Shown piece by piece: positions 26,555 to 36,689 of a DNA stretch of 64,000 nt. Location: contig DATGLG010000041.1 in assembly GCA_035294245.1 (NCBI GenBank), positions 1-64,000 on the forward strand, given 5' to 3'. Position numbers and translations under genes: made by a program. Numbering within the stretch: position 1 is the stretch's first letter; every line of letters begins with the position of its first letter. The notes under the pieces were generated by a model. That model worked only from the letters and a program-made list of their open reading frames with translations, did not search any database and had not been told where the DNA came from. This DNA is from DATGLG01 sp035294245. GTDB taxonomy: Bacteria > Pseudomonadota > Alphaproteobacteria > JACZXZ01.

Positions 26555-28459
26555 ATGTCGGAAGAGAGGCTGAGTTTTCAGGCCGAGGTCAGCAAGCTGC
26601 TCGATATCGTGGCGCACTCGCTCTATAGCGAGAAGGAGGTCTTCCTCCGCGAGCTGATCTCGAACGCATCGGACGCCTGCGACCGCTTGCGCTATGCCGC
26701 CCTCACCCGGCCGGAACTGCTCGCGGGGAACGGCGAATTCCGCATCACCCTCTCCCTCGACAGGCAGGCGGATAGCCTCACCATCGCCGATAACGGCATC
26801 GGCATGAGCCGCCAGGAGCTCATCGACAATCTCGGCACCATCGCCCGCTCGGGCACCGCCGCCTTCGTCGCCGAGGCCCGGCAAGGCGGGGCCGCGGCGG
26901 GAACATCCGGCGGAGAGGCGGCCGGCTCGGCGGACAGGGACCCGCTCAGTCTCATCGGCCAGTTCGGCGTCGGCTTCTATTCCGCCTTCATGGTGGCGGA
27001 CCGGGTCGAGGTGGTGTCCCGCAAGGCCGGCGAGACCGAGGCCTGGGCCTGGCGCTCCGACGGCAAGGGCAGCTTCACCATCGCCGAGGCGAATCTCGAT
27101 GGGCGCGGCACGCGCATCACCCTGCATCTCAACGAGGCGGGCAAGGCCTTCCTCGATCCCGACCGCATTCGCCAAGTGGTGAAGCGCCACTCCGACCACA
27201 TCGGCATCCCCATTGAGCTCGAGGATGGCGGCAAGCGCGAGAAGCTCAACCAGGCCTCGGCGCTGTGGACGCGGCCGAAGAGCGAGATCACGACGCTGCA
27301 ATACAACGAGTTCTATCGCCACGTCTCCCACAGCTTCGACGATCCCTGGCTCACGCTCCACTATCAGGCCGAGGGCACGCTCGCCTATACGGCGCTTCTC
27401 TTTGTGCCGGGCCAGCGGCCCTTCGATCTCTTCCATCCCGAGCGCAAGGGCCATCTCCGCCTCTATGTGAAGCGCGTCTTCATCACCGAGGACGCGCCCG
27501 AATTGCTCCCCGCCTATCTGCGCTTTTTGCGCGGCATCGTCGATTCCGAGGACCTGCCGCTCAATGTCAGCCGCGAGATGCTCCAGCAGAATCCGCTGCT
27601 TGCGAAGATCCGCAGCGGGCTGGTGAAGCGCGTGCTCGACGCGCTGGCGAAGAAGGCCACCGAGGATGCCGCCGACTATAAGACCTTCTGGGAGAATTTC
27701 GGCGCCGTGCTCAAGGAGGGAATCTATGAGGATCCCGAGCAGCGCGAGCGCATCCTCGCCCTCGCCCGCTTCCGCTCGACGGCGAGTGACGGGCTCGTCA
27801 GCCTCGCCACCTACATCGAGCGCATGAAGGAGGGGCAGGCGGCGATCTACTACATCGCCGGCGAGGCCGCCGAGGCGGTCGCGAAGAGCCCACAGATCGA
27901 AGGCTTCCGTGCCAAGGGCGTCGAGGTTCTGCTGATGACCGATCCCGTCGACGAGTTCTGGCTGGGGGTCGTCGGCTCGTATCAGGAGAAGCCGTTCAAA
28001 TCCGTGACCCGCGGCGGCGCCGACCTCGACAAGATCAAGGGCGAGGCGCCAAAGGCAAAGGCGGAAGCCGCCGCCGGCGAGCTGAGCGGGCTCGTCGCCC
28101 TGCTCAAGCTCACGCTCAAGGACGCGGTCAAGGACGTGCGCGTCTCCGAGCGCCTCACCGACAGCCCCGTCTGCCTTGTCGCCGACGAGGGCGACATGGA
28201 CATCCACCTCGAGCGCCTGCTGCGCCAGCACAAGCAGCTCGCGCGCGAGACCAAGCGCATTCTCGAGATCAATCCCGGCCATGCGCTGATCAAGCGGCTC
28301 GCCGCCGATGTGAAGGCCAAGGGGAGCTCGGCCGCGCTCGAGGATTACGCCCACCTCCTCCTCGACCAGGCGCGCATCATCGAGGGCGAGACGCTCGCCG
28401 ATCCCGCGGCCTTCTCGCGCCGTCTGTCGAGCGTGCTCGCTGGCACTCTTGGCGCCTGA
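26555..28459 (+). CDS. htpG: Molecular chaperone HtpG (Hsp90)
   Basis: A 634-residue Hsp90. The N-terminal GHKL ATPase domain shows LRELISNASDACDRLRY, IADNGIGM, LGTIARSGTAAF and GQFGVGFYSAFMVAD. The middle domain has YVKRVFITED...LRGIVDSEDLPLNVSREMLQ, and the C-terminal dimerisation domain ends without MEEVD, as expected for bacteria. It is a cytosolic ATP-dependent chaperone for late folding steps. I start at ATG 26555 (MSEERLSFQAEVSKLL, with an AGAGGAG box) rather than the longer frame. A Gly/Ala-rich loop (about residues 110-128) is inserted near the nucleotide lid. Confidence 0.97.
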   Translation: MSEERLSFQAEVSKLLDIVAHSLYSEKEVFLRELISNASDACDRLRYAALTRPELLAGNGEFRITLSLDRQADSLTIADNGIGMSRQELIDNLGTIARSGTAAFVAEARQGGAAAGTSGGEAAGSADRDPLSLIGQFGVGFYSAFMVADRVEVVSRKAGETEAWAWRSDGKGSFTIAEANLDGRGTRITLHLNEAGKAFLDPDRIRQVVKRHSDHIGIPIELEDGGKREKLNQASALWTRPKSEITTLQYNEFYRHVSHSFDDPWLTLHYQAEGTLAYTALLFVPGQRPFDLFHPERKGHLRLYVKRVFITEDAPELLPAYLRFLRGIVDSEDLPLNVSREMLQQNPLLAKIRSGLVKRVLDALAKKATEDAADYKTFWENFGAVLKEGIYEDPEQRERILALARFRSTASDGLVSLATYIERMKEGQAAIYYIAGEAAEAVAKSPQIEGFRAKGVEVLLMTDPVDEFWLGVVGSYQEKPFKSVTRGGADLDKIKGEAPKAKAEAAAGELSGLVALLKLTLKDAVKDVRVSERLTDSPVCLVADEGDMDIHLERLLRQHKQLARETKRILEINPGHALIKRLAADVKAKGSSAALEDYAHLLLDQARIIEGETLADPAAFSRRLSSVLAGTLGA

Positions 28460-28488
28460 CAGCGAGGGGCGCTCGCCCGCGCGAGGGC

Positions 28489-28527
28489 AAAAAAAGGCGG
28501 CCGTCTTCGGGCTGGAAGGCGGCCGCC
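28489..28527 (-). terminator. Strong intrinsic terminator for a minus-strand transcript
   Basis: Arms 28496-28508 and 28515-28527 pair over 13 positions (8 G/C pairs, one T-G, then CTTC/GAAG) with a 6-base loop. A7 at 28489-28495 becomes a U-run only on the minus strand. No protein gene on the minus strand leads into it. Confidence 0.7.
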
Positions 28528-28680
28528 GTTCGGGCGTCGATAGGGGGCGACGCCGTACTGCGGTAAGTTTCTAAACGTCGCAGCCGGGAGGCGAAGGAGC
28601 GTCGCGCGACGCGCAAGCTCGATCAAACCGGCATGGTCAGGCTATGGCCGCCGCCTTCATTGGACAAACGAATTTTATAA
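28528..28680 (-). ncRNA. Candidate small RNA divergent from the LysR gene
   Basis: This stretch, read on the minus strand, ends at the terminator at 28489-28527 and has no reading frame that stops before the hairpin. An AT-rich block at 28670-28695 (TTTATAAATATAG on the plus strand) between it and the LysR gene could hold divergent promoters. The 5' end is a guess; the existence of a transcript is inferred from the terminator. Confidence 0.35.
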
Positions 28681-28745
28681 ATATAGAAAATCATGAAATC
28701 CGATGGATGCAGCCGACTTAGGCGCGGGAGGAGAAGAGGTCCGTC

Positions 28746-29603
28746 ATGGATATCGAGCGGGCGCGCACCTTCCTCGAGATCGCGGAGGCCGGCACCTTCG
28801 TGAAGGCCGCCGAGCGGCTCAATATCACCCAGTCGACGGCGAGCATGCGCATCAAGGCGCTCGAGGACAGCCTCGGCCGGCCGCTTTTCGCACGCAGCAA
28901 GGCGGGGGCGCAGCTCACCCCGGCCGGGCAGCAGTTCCGCCGTTACGCGACGACGATGGTGCGCGCATGGCAGCAGGCGCGCCAGGATGTGGCGCTGCCG
29001 CCGGGCTTCCAGGCGGTGCTCGGCATCGGCGGCCAATACAGCCTGTGGGATCGCCTGCTCATCAAATGGCTGCCTTGGATCCGCAAGGCGATGCCCGATG
29101 TCGCCGTGCGCGCCGAGGTCGGGACCGCTGACGGGCTGATCCGGCAGCTCGGCGAGGGGCTCCTCGACATCGCCGTCATGTATGCGCCCCAGAGCCGCAC
29201 CGGCTTCGTCATCGAGCCTCTGTTCCAGGAGCGCCTCGTCATGGTCTCGACCGAGCCCGACGAGCCGCCCCTCATCACCAAGCGCTATATCTTCGTCGAT
29301 TGGGGCCCGGCCTTCCTCTCCAGCCACACCCAGGCCTTTCCCGATCTGGCGACGCCGGCGGTGAGCTGCAGCATCGGCTCGCTCGGTCTCGCCTATCTCC
29401 TCGAGACGGGCGGCACCGGCTATTTCCCGATCCGCATGGTGCGCCCTCATATCGAGGCGAAGCGGCTGCACCTCGTCGCCGAGGCGCCGGAGTTTCGCCG
29501 CCCCGCTTACGCGGTCTATCCCCAGGCCTCGGCGCAGGAGCCCCTCTTCACGGTGGCGCTCAAGGGTCTGCGCGACCTCGCGGCTGCGGAAGCCGAGGAG
29601 TGA
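28746..29603 (+). CDS. LysR-family transcriptional regulator
   Basis: A 285-residue regulator. The N-terminal winged HTH reads FLEIAEAGTFVKAAERLNITQSTASMRIKALEDSLGRPLFAR (about 9-50), followed by a linker helix and a periplasmic-binding-type effector domain (about 88-285). ATG 28746 follows an AG-rich tract. No divergent protein gene is present. The minus-strand terminator at 28489-28527 suggests that its divergent partner may be a non-coding transcript. The next gene downstream (DUF1223) is on the opposite strand. The effector is unknown. Confidence 0.92.
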   Translation: MDIERARTFLEIAEAGTFVKAAERLNITQSTASMRIKALEDSLGRPLFARSKAGAQLTPAGQQFRRYATTMVRAWQQARQDVALPPGFQAVLGIGGQYSLWDRLLIKWLPWIRKAMPDVAVRAEVGTADGLIRQLGEGLLDIAVMYAPQSRTGFVIEPLFQERLVMVSTEPDEPPLITKRYIFVDWGPAFLSSHTQAFPDLATPAVSCSIGSLGLAYLLETGGTGYFPIRMVRPHIEAKRLHLVAEAPEFRRPAYAVYPQASAQEPLFTVALKGLRDLAAAEAEE

Positions 29604-29625
29604 AGCCGGCGCCGCGCTCGCGTGG

Positions 29626-30360
29626 CTATTTCTCGGTGAAGAGGGCGGCGCCTAGGATCGGGCCTTGTCCGTCGCCCGGGCGCGCATCGGCCTGGAGCAG
29701 TACGGCGCAGCCATTGGCGGGCGTGAGCGTCATGTCGACGGGGATCTGGAGCGCCTTGCCGCGCCAACGCCCGAGCGGGCGAAACTCGCGCACCACGTTG
29801 AACTCACGCAGGTGACGCCCGTCATTCTCGCCGGCGGCGACCGCCGTCGTGTGCTCCTTGTCGAAGAGCGCCATCCAGACGGTGGCCTCGCCAGGGAACG
29901 GAGCCGCAGGGATCTCGATCTGGTACTTGTCCTCGGCCGTCTCGACGACGGTAACGGGGATCTTGCCGCCGCGCGCCTCCTCGGCGCGCAGCAGCTTGCT
30001 CACCGAGGCGCGGTCCGACCCGGTGGCATCGGCGCGGCCGTCGATCACCATTTCCGGCGTGTAGAGGAAGCGGTTTCCCAGCGCCTCCTTGTAGCGCTGC
30101 TGCCGCGCCGTCGACGCGGGCGAGGCGAAGGGATCCTTCCAGCCGATATAGTCCCAGTAATCGACATGGAAGGCGAGGGCGACGATGCCGGGCCGCTGCG
30201 CCAGCTCGCCGAGATAGGCGTCGGCCGGTGGGCAGCTCGAGCAGCCCTGGGAGGTGAAGAGCTCGACGACGACGGGTGGCTTCGACGTCGCGGCGAGGCT
30301 TGATCCCGCGAGGCCGATCACAGTCGCACCCAGGACGAAGAGGGTCGTTCGCCGCTTCAT
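29626..30360 (-). CDS. DUF1223 family secreted thioredoxin-like protein
   Basis: A 244-residue protein with an N-terminal signal sequence (MKRRTTLFVLGATVIGLAGSSLA, cleavage near residue 23). The mature part opens with VVELFTSQGCSSCPPADAYL, a CxxC redox motif in a thioredoxin-like fold, and contains DYWDYIGWKDPFA and YTPEMVIDGR, both hallmarks of DUF1223. It probably acts in the periplasm; the reaction is not established. It converges with the LysR gene and stands apart from the TetR gene by 119 bases. Confidence 0.85.
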   Translation of the reverse strand: MKRRTTLFVLGATVIGLAGSSLAATSKPPVVVELFTSQGCSSCPPADAYLGELAQRPGIVALAFHVDYWDYIGWKDPFASPASTARQQRYKEALGNRFLYTPEMVIDGRADATGSDRASVSKLLRAEEARGGKIPVTVVETAEDKYQIEIPAAPFPGEATVWMALFDKEHTTAVAAGENDGRHLREFNVVREFRPLGRWRGKALQIPVDMTLTPANGCAVLLQADARPGDGQGPILGAALFTEK

Positions 30361-30479
30361 GATCTCAAGCTAGTTCAACCCTCAGGCGGCACCGAATCAA
30401 CTGTTTTCACGGATCAGTGAGAGATGCCGAGCGTCGTCCCGTTTCACGGAACGATGAGAACTGCCGCGCGCCGTCCCGC

Positions 30480-31058
30480 TCACTCGATGAGCGCCAGCAG
30501 CGCTGCGGCGGCCTCTGCGGGTCCGTCGGCGTCATTGTCGCGCTTGGCCTCGACGCGCAGCCCGTCGATCACGGTGGCGAGCAGGCGGGCGCAGGATTGA
30601 GGGTCGTGCGCGGGGGAGATCTCTCCGTCGTCGCGCGCTCGCGCCAGGAGCCGCGCCAGATGCGCCTCCTGGTCGCGGCGCAGCGCTCGTAGCCGCGCGG
30701 CAATCTCGGGATCGCGCCCGCCCAGCTCGCAGGCCGCGTTGACGGCAAGGCAGCCGCGCCGCTGGGGGTCGCCGGCGCCGAAAGCAACGAGCTCGGCGAG
30801 GAGTGCGCGCAGGGCGGCCAAGGGGGACGGCGCTTCCGCGAGAGCGGCGAGGCGCGGCGCCAGCGCCGTGCGGCCATAGAGGTCGAGGGCGCGGATGAAG
30901 AGGCGGCGCTTGTCCCCGAAGGTGGCATAGAGGCTGGCCCGGTTGATACCCATGGCGCGGACGAGATCGTCCATCGAGGTCGCCTCGTAGCCCTGGCGCC
31001 AGAAGAGCTGCATCGCCTTGCGCAGCACCGTTTCTGGATCAAACGATTTGGTTCGCAT
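30480..31058 (-). CDS. TetR-family transcriptional regulator
   Basis: A 192-residue regulator starting MRTKSFDPETVLRKAMQLFW. The HTH is at about 8-52 (FWRQGYEATSMDDLVRAMGINRASLYATFGDKRRLF), in line with TetR/AcrR proteins, and an all-helical ligand domain follows with a CLAVNAACEL segment typical of the TetR_C_16/33-like group. ATG 31058 is preceded by GGAG; a longer TTG-started frame reaches 31118 but lacks a ribosome site. No neighbour is an obvious target: the next gene on the same strand is aconitase, behind a terminator. Confidence 0.9.
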   Translation of the reverse strand: MRTKSFDPETVLRKAMQLFWRQGYEATSMDDLVRAMGINRASLYATFGDKRRLFIRALDLYGRTALAPRLAALAEAPSPLAALRALLAELVAFGAGDPQRRGCLAVNAACELGGRDPEIAARLRALRRDQEAHLARLLARARDDGEISPAHDPQSCARLLATVIDGLRVEAKRDNDADGPAEAAAALLALIE

Positions 31059-31144
31059 TACTCCATTCTCGCTTCCCAGTTCTCCGTCACGAAGTGGAGA
31101 GGGCGGATCCGCAAGCAAAGACTGAATACTATACCACCGTTCAA

Positions 31145-31169
31145 GAAAAAGCCCGGCCGAAGCCGGGCT
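31145..31169 (-). terminator. Intrinsic terminator of acnA
   Basis: AGCCCGGC (31150-31157) pairs with GCCGGGCT (31162-31169) around a 4-base loop, and the minus strand continues into a T-rich run. It sits 31 bases beyond the acnA stop. Confidence 0.85.
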
Positions 31170-31199
31170 AAAGGACGTTATCGAAACGAATAGTCTATT

Positions 31200-33893
<2,694 letters not shown>

Positions 33894-34026
33894 GAGTGTT
33901 CTCCTCGATGCAGATGGTGGCGGGACCTCATCGTGACGACCGCGCGATCCCACGGGACGGCGGCGTTGCGAGCACGGCGAGGCGGCCTCGAAGGATCCCG
34001 AGAAGCGTTGCCTCGCCTGGCGTCGC

Positions 34027-34761
34027 CTAATCGGCGTGCGAAGCGGCGCTCGGCACGGTCTCCGGTATGTGCGTCGTCATGACCATATAGCCCCCGAGGG
34101 CGAGGGCGAGCAAGACCAGCACGATGGCGCGCCAGGCCGGCGCCGTGCGCGCGTCGGTCTCAGATGCGAGGGCGGCGCGCTTGCGTCCGGTCACCATGGC
34201 GCGCGCCAGATTGTCCCGGTGCAGCAAGCTTTCAACGACGACGCCGGCGATATGGATCACGGCCAGATAGATGATGAGGTTGCCGAGGAGCTTATGGATC
34301 TCGCCCATCGCCTTCACATGGCTCTGTGGCAGGAGGCCGCTCAACGGCCCCGTGCCGCCGGTGATGCCCTGCCCCAACAAGCCGGTGAGGACGAGGAGGA
34401 CGAGCGTCGCGAGCATCAGAATGACCATCCAGCCGCCGATGGGGTTGTGGCCGATCGCGCGTTGGGGGGCAAAGCGCAGCAGGCTCAGGCCGTAGCTCCT
34501 GAGCATGGGCCAGGCGCGGACGAACGAGGCGAAGCGGGCATATTCGCCGCCGACGAAGCCCCAGGCGAGGCGGAAGAGGACGAGGAGGACGACCGCATAG
34601 CCAAAACCGACATGGACTGCGAAGAGAAGGCCGTGGGGACGGCCGGAGCTCGTGAGATAGGCGGCAATCACCGCGACGGCGAGCAGCCAGTGGAAAATCC
34701 GTGTCGGCAGATCCCATACGGAAATCCAGCGCGTCTTGCCGCGGTTGTCATCCTGTCCCAT
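34027..34761 (-). CDS. Cytochrome b561-type membrane protein
   Basis: A 244-residue inner-membrane protein with four core helices plus a C-terminal one. VWDLPTRIFHWLLA at the start, HVGFGYAVVLLVLFRLAWGFVG, and IHKLLGNLIIYLAVIHIAGVV supply the His pairs that ligate two b hemes in the Ni-hydrogenase/thiosulfate-reductase b-type group (COG3658). Such proteins pass electrons between quinone and a periplasmic partner, here unidentified. ATG 34761 has GGAG upstream. A longer open frame to 35550 is an artefact crossing the divergent gene. Confidence 0.87.
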   Translation of the reverse strand: MGQDDNRGKTRWISVWDLPTRIFHWLLAVAVIAAYLTSSGRPHGLLFAVHVGFGYAVVLLVLFRLAWGFVGGEYARFASFVRAWPMLRSYGLSLLRFAPQRAIGHNPIGGWMVILMLATLVLLVLTGLLGQGITGGTGPLSGLLPQSHVKAMGEIHKLLGNLIIYLAVIHIAGVVVESLLHRDNLARAMVTGRKRAALASETDARTAPAWRAIVLVLLALALGGYMVMTTHIPETVPSAASHAD

Positions 34762-35010
34762 GTTCCGCTCCGAGACCCCGTTCGTCACTGCTCGACCTCG
34801 ATCTTGCCGGCCCCATATGAACGCGTGGTGAATGCTCCGGCGCATGGCTGGTTCCGCACGGCAGCGGGCGCTCGCCGCGTATATAACGCCCGAGCGCGCA
34901 AAAGCCGCCGCATGGCAGCCTTGCGTGTTGTTGCGTCGCATTGGAAATGAGAATGATGAGCATATGATCACACGATTGCGGAAGATGCCCGCGCCGCGCG
35001 AGGTAAGACC
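34762..35010. promoter_or_regulatory. Divergent promoter region between cytochrome b561 and the ExxE membrane protein genes
   Basis: No gene is seen in these 249 bases. An AT-rich patch at 34944-34963 (GGAAATGAGAATGATGAGCA) has the NAT-triplet rhythm of a Fur-type iron box, and TATATAA occurs at about 34879. Both assignments are pattern-based only. Confidence 0.3.
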
Positions 35011-35778
35011 GTGATGATGATGTCCTGGGTCCATGCGGGCCCCGCGATTCTCGCGGCGTTCCTCGCCTCCTTCGTCGAGTTTGTCGAGGCGCTCACCATC
35101 GTGCTCGCGGTCGGTGCCGTGCGCGGCTGGCGCCCGGCCCTGGCCGGAAGTGCGGCCGGCACGGCGCTGCTCGTCGTCCTGGTCGCCGCCCTCGGACCGC
35201 TCCTCGCGCGCGTGCCGCTCGACTGGCTGCGCATGGGGATTGGCGTTCTGCTTCTCCTCTTCGGCATGCGCTGGCTGCGCAAGGCCGTGCTGCGGGGTGC
35301 GGGCCTCATCCCCTTGCACGATGAGGACGCCGCTTATGCGAAGGAGACGGCGGCGCTGCGCCGCAGCCGCCGTGGCGGCGACTGGGATACGATCGGGATC
35401 GTAACGACCTTCAAGGCGGTGACGCTCGAAGGGCTCGAGGTGGTCTTCATCGTGATCGCGGTGGGCGCCGCCGGCCAGGGCCTGGTCCCTGCCTGCCTTG
35501 GCGCCGGCGCGGCACTCGCGTTCGTCATCCTCATCGGGCTGATGCTGCACCGGCCAATGTCGCGAGTGCCCGAGAACGGCCTCAAATTCGTCGTCGGCGC
35601 GCTTCTCTCTGCCTTCGGCCTGTTCTGGACCGGCGAGGGCATCGGCCTCACCTGGCCCGGCGGCGACGCCGCCATTCTCGGCCTCATCGCGGGCTTCCTC
35701 GCGGTCGCCTTCCTGATGACATGCGGCGCCCGGCGGGTCCTGGTGACCGGCCGCGCTGGCTTCGCGGGGCGCCCATGA
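35011..35778 (+). CDS. Polytopic membrane protein with two ExxE motifs (COG4280-like), possible metal transporter
   Basis: A 255-residue protein with six to seven membrane segments. Two helices carry acidic pairs: FVEFVEALTIVLAVG (about 21-35) and LEGLEVVFIVIAVG (about 138-151). The ExxE-in-helix pattern and the internal repeat recall FTR1-type iron permeases (REGLE) and other duplicated cation transporters; the overall sequence fits the uncharacterised COG4280 group as I remember it. The start is GTG 35011 or one of the ATGs right after it, behind a GAGG box. Its last codons overlap the next gene (ATGA). The cargo is not proven. Confidence 0.7.
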   Translation: MMMMSWVHAGPAILAAFLASFVEFVEALTIVLAVGAVRGWRPALAGSAAGTALLVVLVAALGPLLARVPLDWLRMGIGVLLLLFGMRWLRKAVLRGAGLIPLHDEDAAYAKETAALRRSRRGGDWDTIGIVTTFKAVTLEGLEVVFIVIAVGAAGQGLVPACLGAGAALAFVILIGLMLHRPMSRVPENGLKFVVGALLSAFGLFWTGEGIGLTWPGGDAAILGLIAGFLAVAFLMTCGARRVLVTGRAGFAGRP

Positions 35779-36014
35779 GCTGGCTTGCGACGATATCGCG
35801 CGAGCTGTTCGGGCTCTTCGTCGACGAGCCCGGCTTCAGCGCCGCCATCCTCGGCTGGATCATCGTCGCGACGCTCCTGTTGCCGGCACTCGGCGGCAAT
35901 GCCTGGGCCGGCCCCCTCCTCTTCGCCGGCTGTGCCGCCATTCTCGTCGAGAACGTGCACCGAGCCGCCCGCCGCGCACGCCGCAATGCGGGAGCGCAAA
36001 GGCGTCCCGATTGA
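35775..36014 (+). CDS. Small membrane protein coupled to the ExxE transporter-like gene
   Basis: A 79-residue protein: an amphipathic N-terminus (MSWLATISRELFGLFVDEPGF), two adjacent membrane segments (about 22-41 and 44-58) and a strongly basic tail RAARRARRNAGAQRR. ATG 35775 overlaps the TGA of the upstream gene by four bases, so the products are made together and probably work together in the inner membrane. I do not recognise a named family. Confidence 0.7.
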   Translation: MSWLATISRELFGLFVDEPGFSAAILGWIIVATLLLPALGGNAWAGPLLFAGCAAILVENVHRAARRARRNAGAQRRPD

Positions 36015-36041
36015 TGTGCTCGTTGTCATGCTATGTGTCCG

Positions 36042-36527
36042 TTACGAGATCGGCGCCGCTGCCAGCGGGATGGCCGTGGTCTCCTTGGCGATGGAGAGCA
36101 CGACATCGCTCGAATAGCGGCGAAGGTTGAGCTCGCCGGCGAGCACCGTGCGGGCGAAGCTCTGATACTCATCGAGAGTCCGGGCGCAGACGAGCAGCAC
36201 GAAATCATGGTCCCCGGCCACGCACCAGCATGAGAGCACCTCGGGGATCTCCTGGACCTTGCGCTCGAAGGCGCGCAGGAGATCCTCCCGCGGCCGCTCG
36301 AGAGCCAGCCGCACCAGGACGAGGACCTGCTGCCCGACCGCGAGACGGTCGAGGAGCGCGACCTCGCGCCGGATGACGCCGCGCTCCCGGAGTCGCTGGA
36401 CGCGCTTGAGACAGGCGGGCGGCGAAAGCCCGACCCGGGCTGCAAGCTCCTGGTTCGCGATCCGGCAGTCCTCCTGGAGCAGATTCAAAATCTTTCGATC
36501 CGTCGCGTCGAGAGAGTCGCGGCTCAT
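36042..36527 (-). CDS. Lrp/AsnC-family transcriptional regulator
   Basis: A 161-residue regulator with an N-terminal HTH (LDATDRKILNLLQEDCRIANQELAARVGLSPPACLKRVQRLRERGVI, about 6-52) and a RAM/AsnC effector domain (about 68-145). Members respond to amino acids. It is divergent from a dialkylglycine decarboxylase gene across 162 bases that carry two AT-rich palindromes, so it very likely controls that gene. In Burkholderia cepacia the equivalent regulator, DgdR, is a LysR protein, so the regulator type differs here. Confidence 0.92.
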   Translation of the reverse strand: MSRDSLDATDRKILNLLQEDCRIANQELAARVGLSPPACLKRVQRLRERGVIRREVALLDRLAVGQQVLVLVRLALERPREDLLRAFERKVQEIPEVLSCWCVAGDHDFVLLVCARTLDEYQSFARTVLAGELNLRRYSSDVVLSIAKETTAIPLAAAPIS

Positions 36528-36556
36528 GGGCTTCTCTTAATCAGATTTTGTGTCTA

Positions 36557-36583
36557 TGGTAAATTTCGCATGATGATTTACCA
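36557..36583. promoter_or_regulatory. Palindrome TGGTAAAT-N11-ATTTACCA, candidate AsnC-type operator
   Basis: Perfect 8-base arms (36557-36564 and 36576-36583) surround an 11-base spacer, 30 bases upstream of the regulator start. The size and AT-rich nature fit Lrp/AsnC binding sites; binding itself is inferred. Confidence 0.55.
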
Positions 36584-36620
36584 AAATTAACATAACTGAG
36601 AAATCACACGATAAAAATGC

Positions 36621-36638
36621 TTCAATTAAGAAATTGAA
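36621..36638. promoter_or_regulatory. Palindrome TTCAATT-N4-AATTGAA in the dgdA promoter region
   Basis: Perfect 7-base arms with a 4-base spacer, about 50 bases upstream of the aminotransferase-like start. It is a second candidate site in the same divergent control region. Confidence 0.45.
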
Positions 36639-36689
36639 TTTTCCCCCGCCCATTTTATCGTAGGCGGCAACAACCAGGAGGAGGCGGCG

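Noticed and set aside
26321..28354. 677-residue minus-strand open frame opposite htpG
   Set aside because: Shadow of htpG; no promoter, ribosome site or family motif.
34027..35550. 507-residue version of the cytochrome b561 gene
   Set aside because: The extension runs through the divergent promoter and the antisense of the ExxE membrane protein; ATG 34761 gives the normal family start.
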